From assembly GCF_028330965.1 (NCBI RefSeq), contig NZ_JAQMUB010000087.1, positions 1 through 64,000 on the forward strand: a stretch of DNA of 64,000 bases. The letters are read 5' to 3'. The translations under genes and the position numbers were made by a program. This DNA is from Oscillatoria sp. CS-180 (GTDB taxonomy: Bacteria > Cyanobacteriota > Cyanobacteriia > Phormidesmidales > Phormidesmidaceae). Shown one piece after another: positions 62,687 through 64,000 of this stretch. Within the stretch, counting starts at the first letter, position 1. Every line of letters begins with the position of its first letter. The notes beneath the pieces are model-generated. The model searched no databases, had not been told where the DNA came from, and saw nothing but the letters and a program-made list of their open reading frames with translations.

Positions 62687-63613
62687 CTATTTGGAAGCAG
62701 CAGCAGGGGTTGCAGCCATTTCAACGATAGGCACCTTTGCCTGGCTGGCAGTAGCCGTCTCCAAAGATGCATCAGTCTTATCCGGAGCCAGCAACCAGCA
62801 CACGATCGCGGGAATTGCGCCAACGATAAGACCTAACAGGATGGGCGTGAAAATGCCGCCTCCCATACTCATGAACATGGCGAAAGCAAAGTTAGCGAGA
62901 TACATGACTAACGGCAGCGTCAATCGTCTGCGAGTGAGGCCCTGTACTTGCTCATTGCGGCGCCAGAAAGTAGCTGCAACAGCCATGAAAATCATGCCTG
63001 TGAAAAACCATCCGGCGAAATTCTCATAGGGCATGCCGAAAAAGGCACCCGGCTGATGCCAATACCAAAACGGCATCGCCGTCTGACTCATCGCCGGATC
63101 GAGAACGAAATCCCAGGACATGAGGAGTAGCGCGCCTACCGCGATCGCAGCCCCCTGTCGCCATACAGACGACACCCGGTTCATCAACCCTCCCCGAGCC
63201 AAGAGGTAGGACGAAATGCCGAGATAGAACCACGACAGTGGAATTGTGAAGGGAACCAATCCAGCAATTTTGTAGCCAAGGCCATTCAAATAGGTATAGT
63301 CGCCAAAGGGAAAGCCTGTGCTAGTGCCCGACAACTCGCTCGACAAAGAGATGGCGATCGCTGGAACAAGAAATGTCAATAATGCCTTAAGTCCCAATTC
63401 TCGATACGCATAGAGTGAGACTGCTGTCGCTCCAAGCAAAATGTAAATAACACCGCCGCCCGCCATACTCCAGCGATATAGCACGGGACCTGCGGGCAGA
63501 TACTGCAAAATTTCAGGGTGGGGCATTACCCACAAAAGCCCTGCCAAACCAAATGCCATTGAGAGAACGTGGCCCCAAAGACACCACTTTTCTATACGCA
63601 TCAACCGAGTCAT
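62687..63613 (-). CDS. cruF: Carotenoid 1',2'-hydratase CruF
   Basis: The 308-residue membrane protein belongs to the CruF/DUF422 carotenoid biosynthesis family, with about seven or eight hydrophobic helices. Conserved segments include SSELSGTSTGFPFGDYTYLNGLGYKI, SWDFVLDPAMS and YENFAGWFFTGM. It hydrates the psi end of gamma-carotene, the step before 2'-hydroxylation and CruG glycosylation. It heads the cruF-cruG pair. Confidence 0.92.
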   Translation of the reverse strand: MTRLMRIEKWCLWGHVLSMAFGLAGLLWVMPHPEILQYLPAGPVLYRWSMAGGGVIYILLGATAVSLYAYRELGLKALLTFLVPAIAISLSSELSGTSTGFPFGDYTYLNGLGYKIAGLVPFTIPLSWFYLGISSYLLARGGLMNRVSSVWRQGAAIAVGALLLMSWDFVLDPAMSQTAMPFWYWHQPGAFFGMPYENFAGWFFTGMIFMAVAATFWRRNEQVQGLTRRRLTLPLVMYLANFAFAMFMSMGGGIFTPILLGLIVGAIPAIVCWLLAPDKTDASLETATASQAKVPIVEMAATPAAASK

Positions 63614-64000
63614 TTAGATAAACCTCAAACCGCATTTCAAGCTGCCGCTAATTTGCCGCCGCAGGAGAGTTGCAACATTTCTTATTGAAATCGTGCCCCA
63701 CTTCTCAGATTTTGTAAAGTTTCCTGAAAATCGCTTTTGGGGTGACACCAAGTCCATCAACGAAGAACGCATTCACGACTCAGTGTATCCATGCAGGCGC
63801 TGCGTAGCCACTTTGTCGCTGCTCCATCAGTCCCAAAGTTCACGAATCGGCCTGCTTTAATTTCCCAAAATCGAGGACCTACAAAACTTTGAGGCCCCAA
63901 GACTTGGGAAGTCAAGGACACAAATCCAGACTCAATGGCCTAAGTCCTGAGTTGACAGTTCTGCCTATCCTCTGCTGTTCCGTACACGAAGTCAAATGAG
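63614..64000. other. 387-base intergenic region at the window's right end
   Basis: It is upstream of cruF and should contain its promoter. No gene, RNA or clear repeat was recognised before the window ends. Confidence 0.45.

Overview
The window is chromosomal DNA from a cyanobacterium, probably a Leptolyngbya/Oscillatoriales-type organism. Evidence: the palindrome GCGATCGC (HIP1) recurs throughout; there is a cyanobacterial rubisco activase with a rubisco-small-subunit-like tail, a CPP1-like J-domain protein, an Omp85-lpxC-fabZ-lpxA-lpxB cluster, the cruF-cruG pair for myxol glycosides, and heptanucleotide tandem repeats. No phage, complete insertion sequence, CRISPR array or rRNA was seen. 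The genus is an inference.

Layout. 1-5.1 kb (+ strand): the 3' end of ftsH, a receiver-LuxR regulator, rubisco activase and a TldE/PmbA protease homologue. 5.1-17.4 kb (- strand): an Asp/Glu racemase, a secreted protein, a CPBP membrane protease, then the envelope block read as adenylate cyclase, purC, bamA, lpxC, fabZ, lpxA, lpxB. 18-21.4 kb (+): a sodium:solute symporter, a small membrane protein, a GNAT enzyme and a Uma2 nuclease. 21.4-24.2 kb: a small toxin-antitoxin zone with an intact vapBC-like pair, an intact DUF433 gene, a DUF2283 gene and at least four decayed relics. 24.3-28.6 kb (-): a 1.4-kaa STAND NTPase (nuclease-like domain, NACHT, 14 WD40 repeats) whose two halves differ strongly in base composition. 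29-34.3 kb: a MscS channel, two thioredoxins, fabG and small proteins. 34.4-35.0 kb: a second antitoxin/PIN pair. 35.1-37.9 kb (-): an alpha/beta hydrolase with a C-terminal effector-associated (death-like) domain, followed by a membrane-anchored NACHT ATPase. 38.3-43.8 kb: an SRPBCC protein, a CAU tRNA, a polyamine operon (a SpeD-SpeE fusion followed by agmatinase), a MATE transporter and a TMEM14-like protein. 43.9-64 kb: mostly housekeeping genes (MFS-HEAT protein, infC, ilvH, MidA-like methyltransferase, TPR, MinD-like ATPase, CRP-type cNMP-binding protein, tenA, alr, desaturase, CPP1-like, OmpR-type regulator, Nudix, folK, pyrE, cruG, cruF).

How the genes work together. Outer-membrane biogenesis (bamA and lpxCAB, with fabZ supplying acyl chains) forms one tight run of overlapping or nearly abutting genes. 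The polyamine genes overlap by 8 bases; they would convert agmatine to putrescine and putrescine plus decarboxylated AdoMet to spermidine. cruF and cruG act in succession on the carotenoid end group. The best candidates for an undescribed system are the hydrolase-EAD plus NACHT-membrane pair, which may be a split fusion, and the chimeric WD40 STAND protein beside the decaying toxin-antitoxin zone. Both look like conflict or programmed-death modules, but this rests on domain architecture only.
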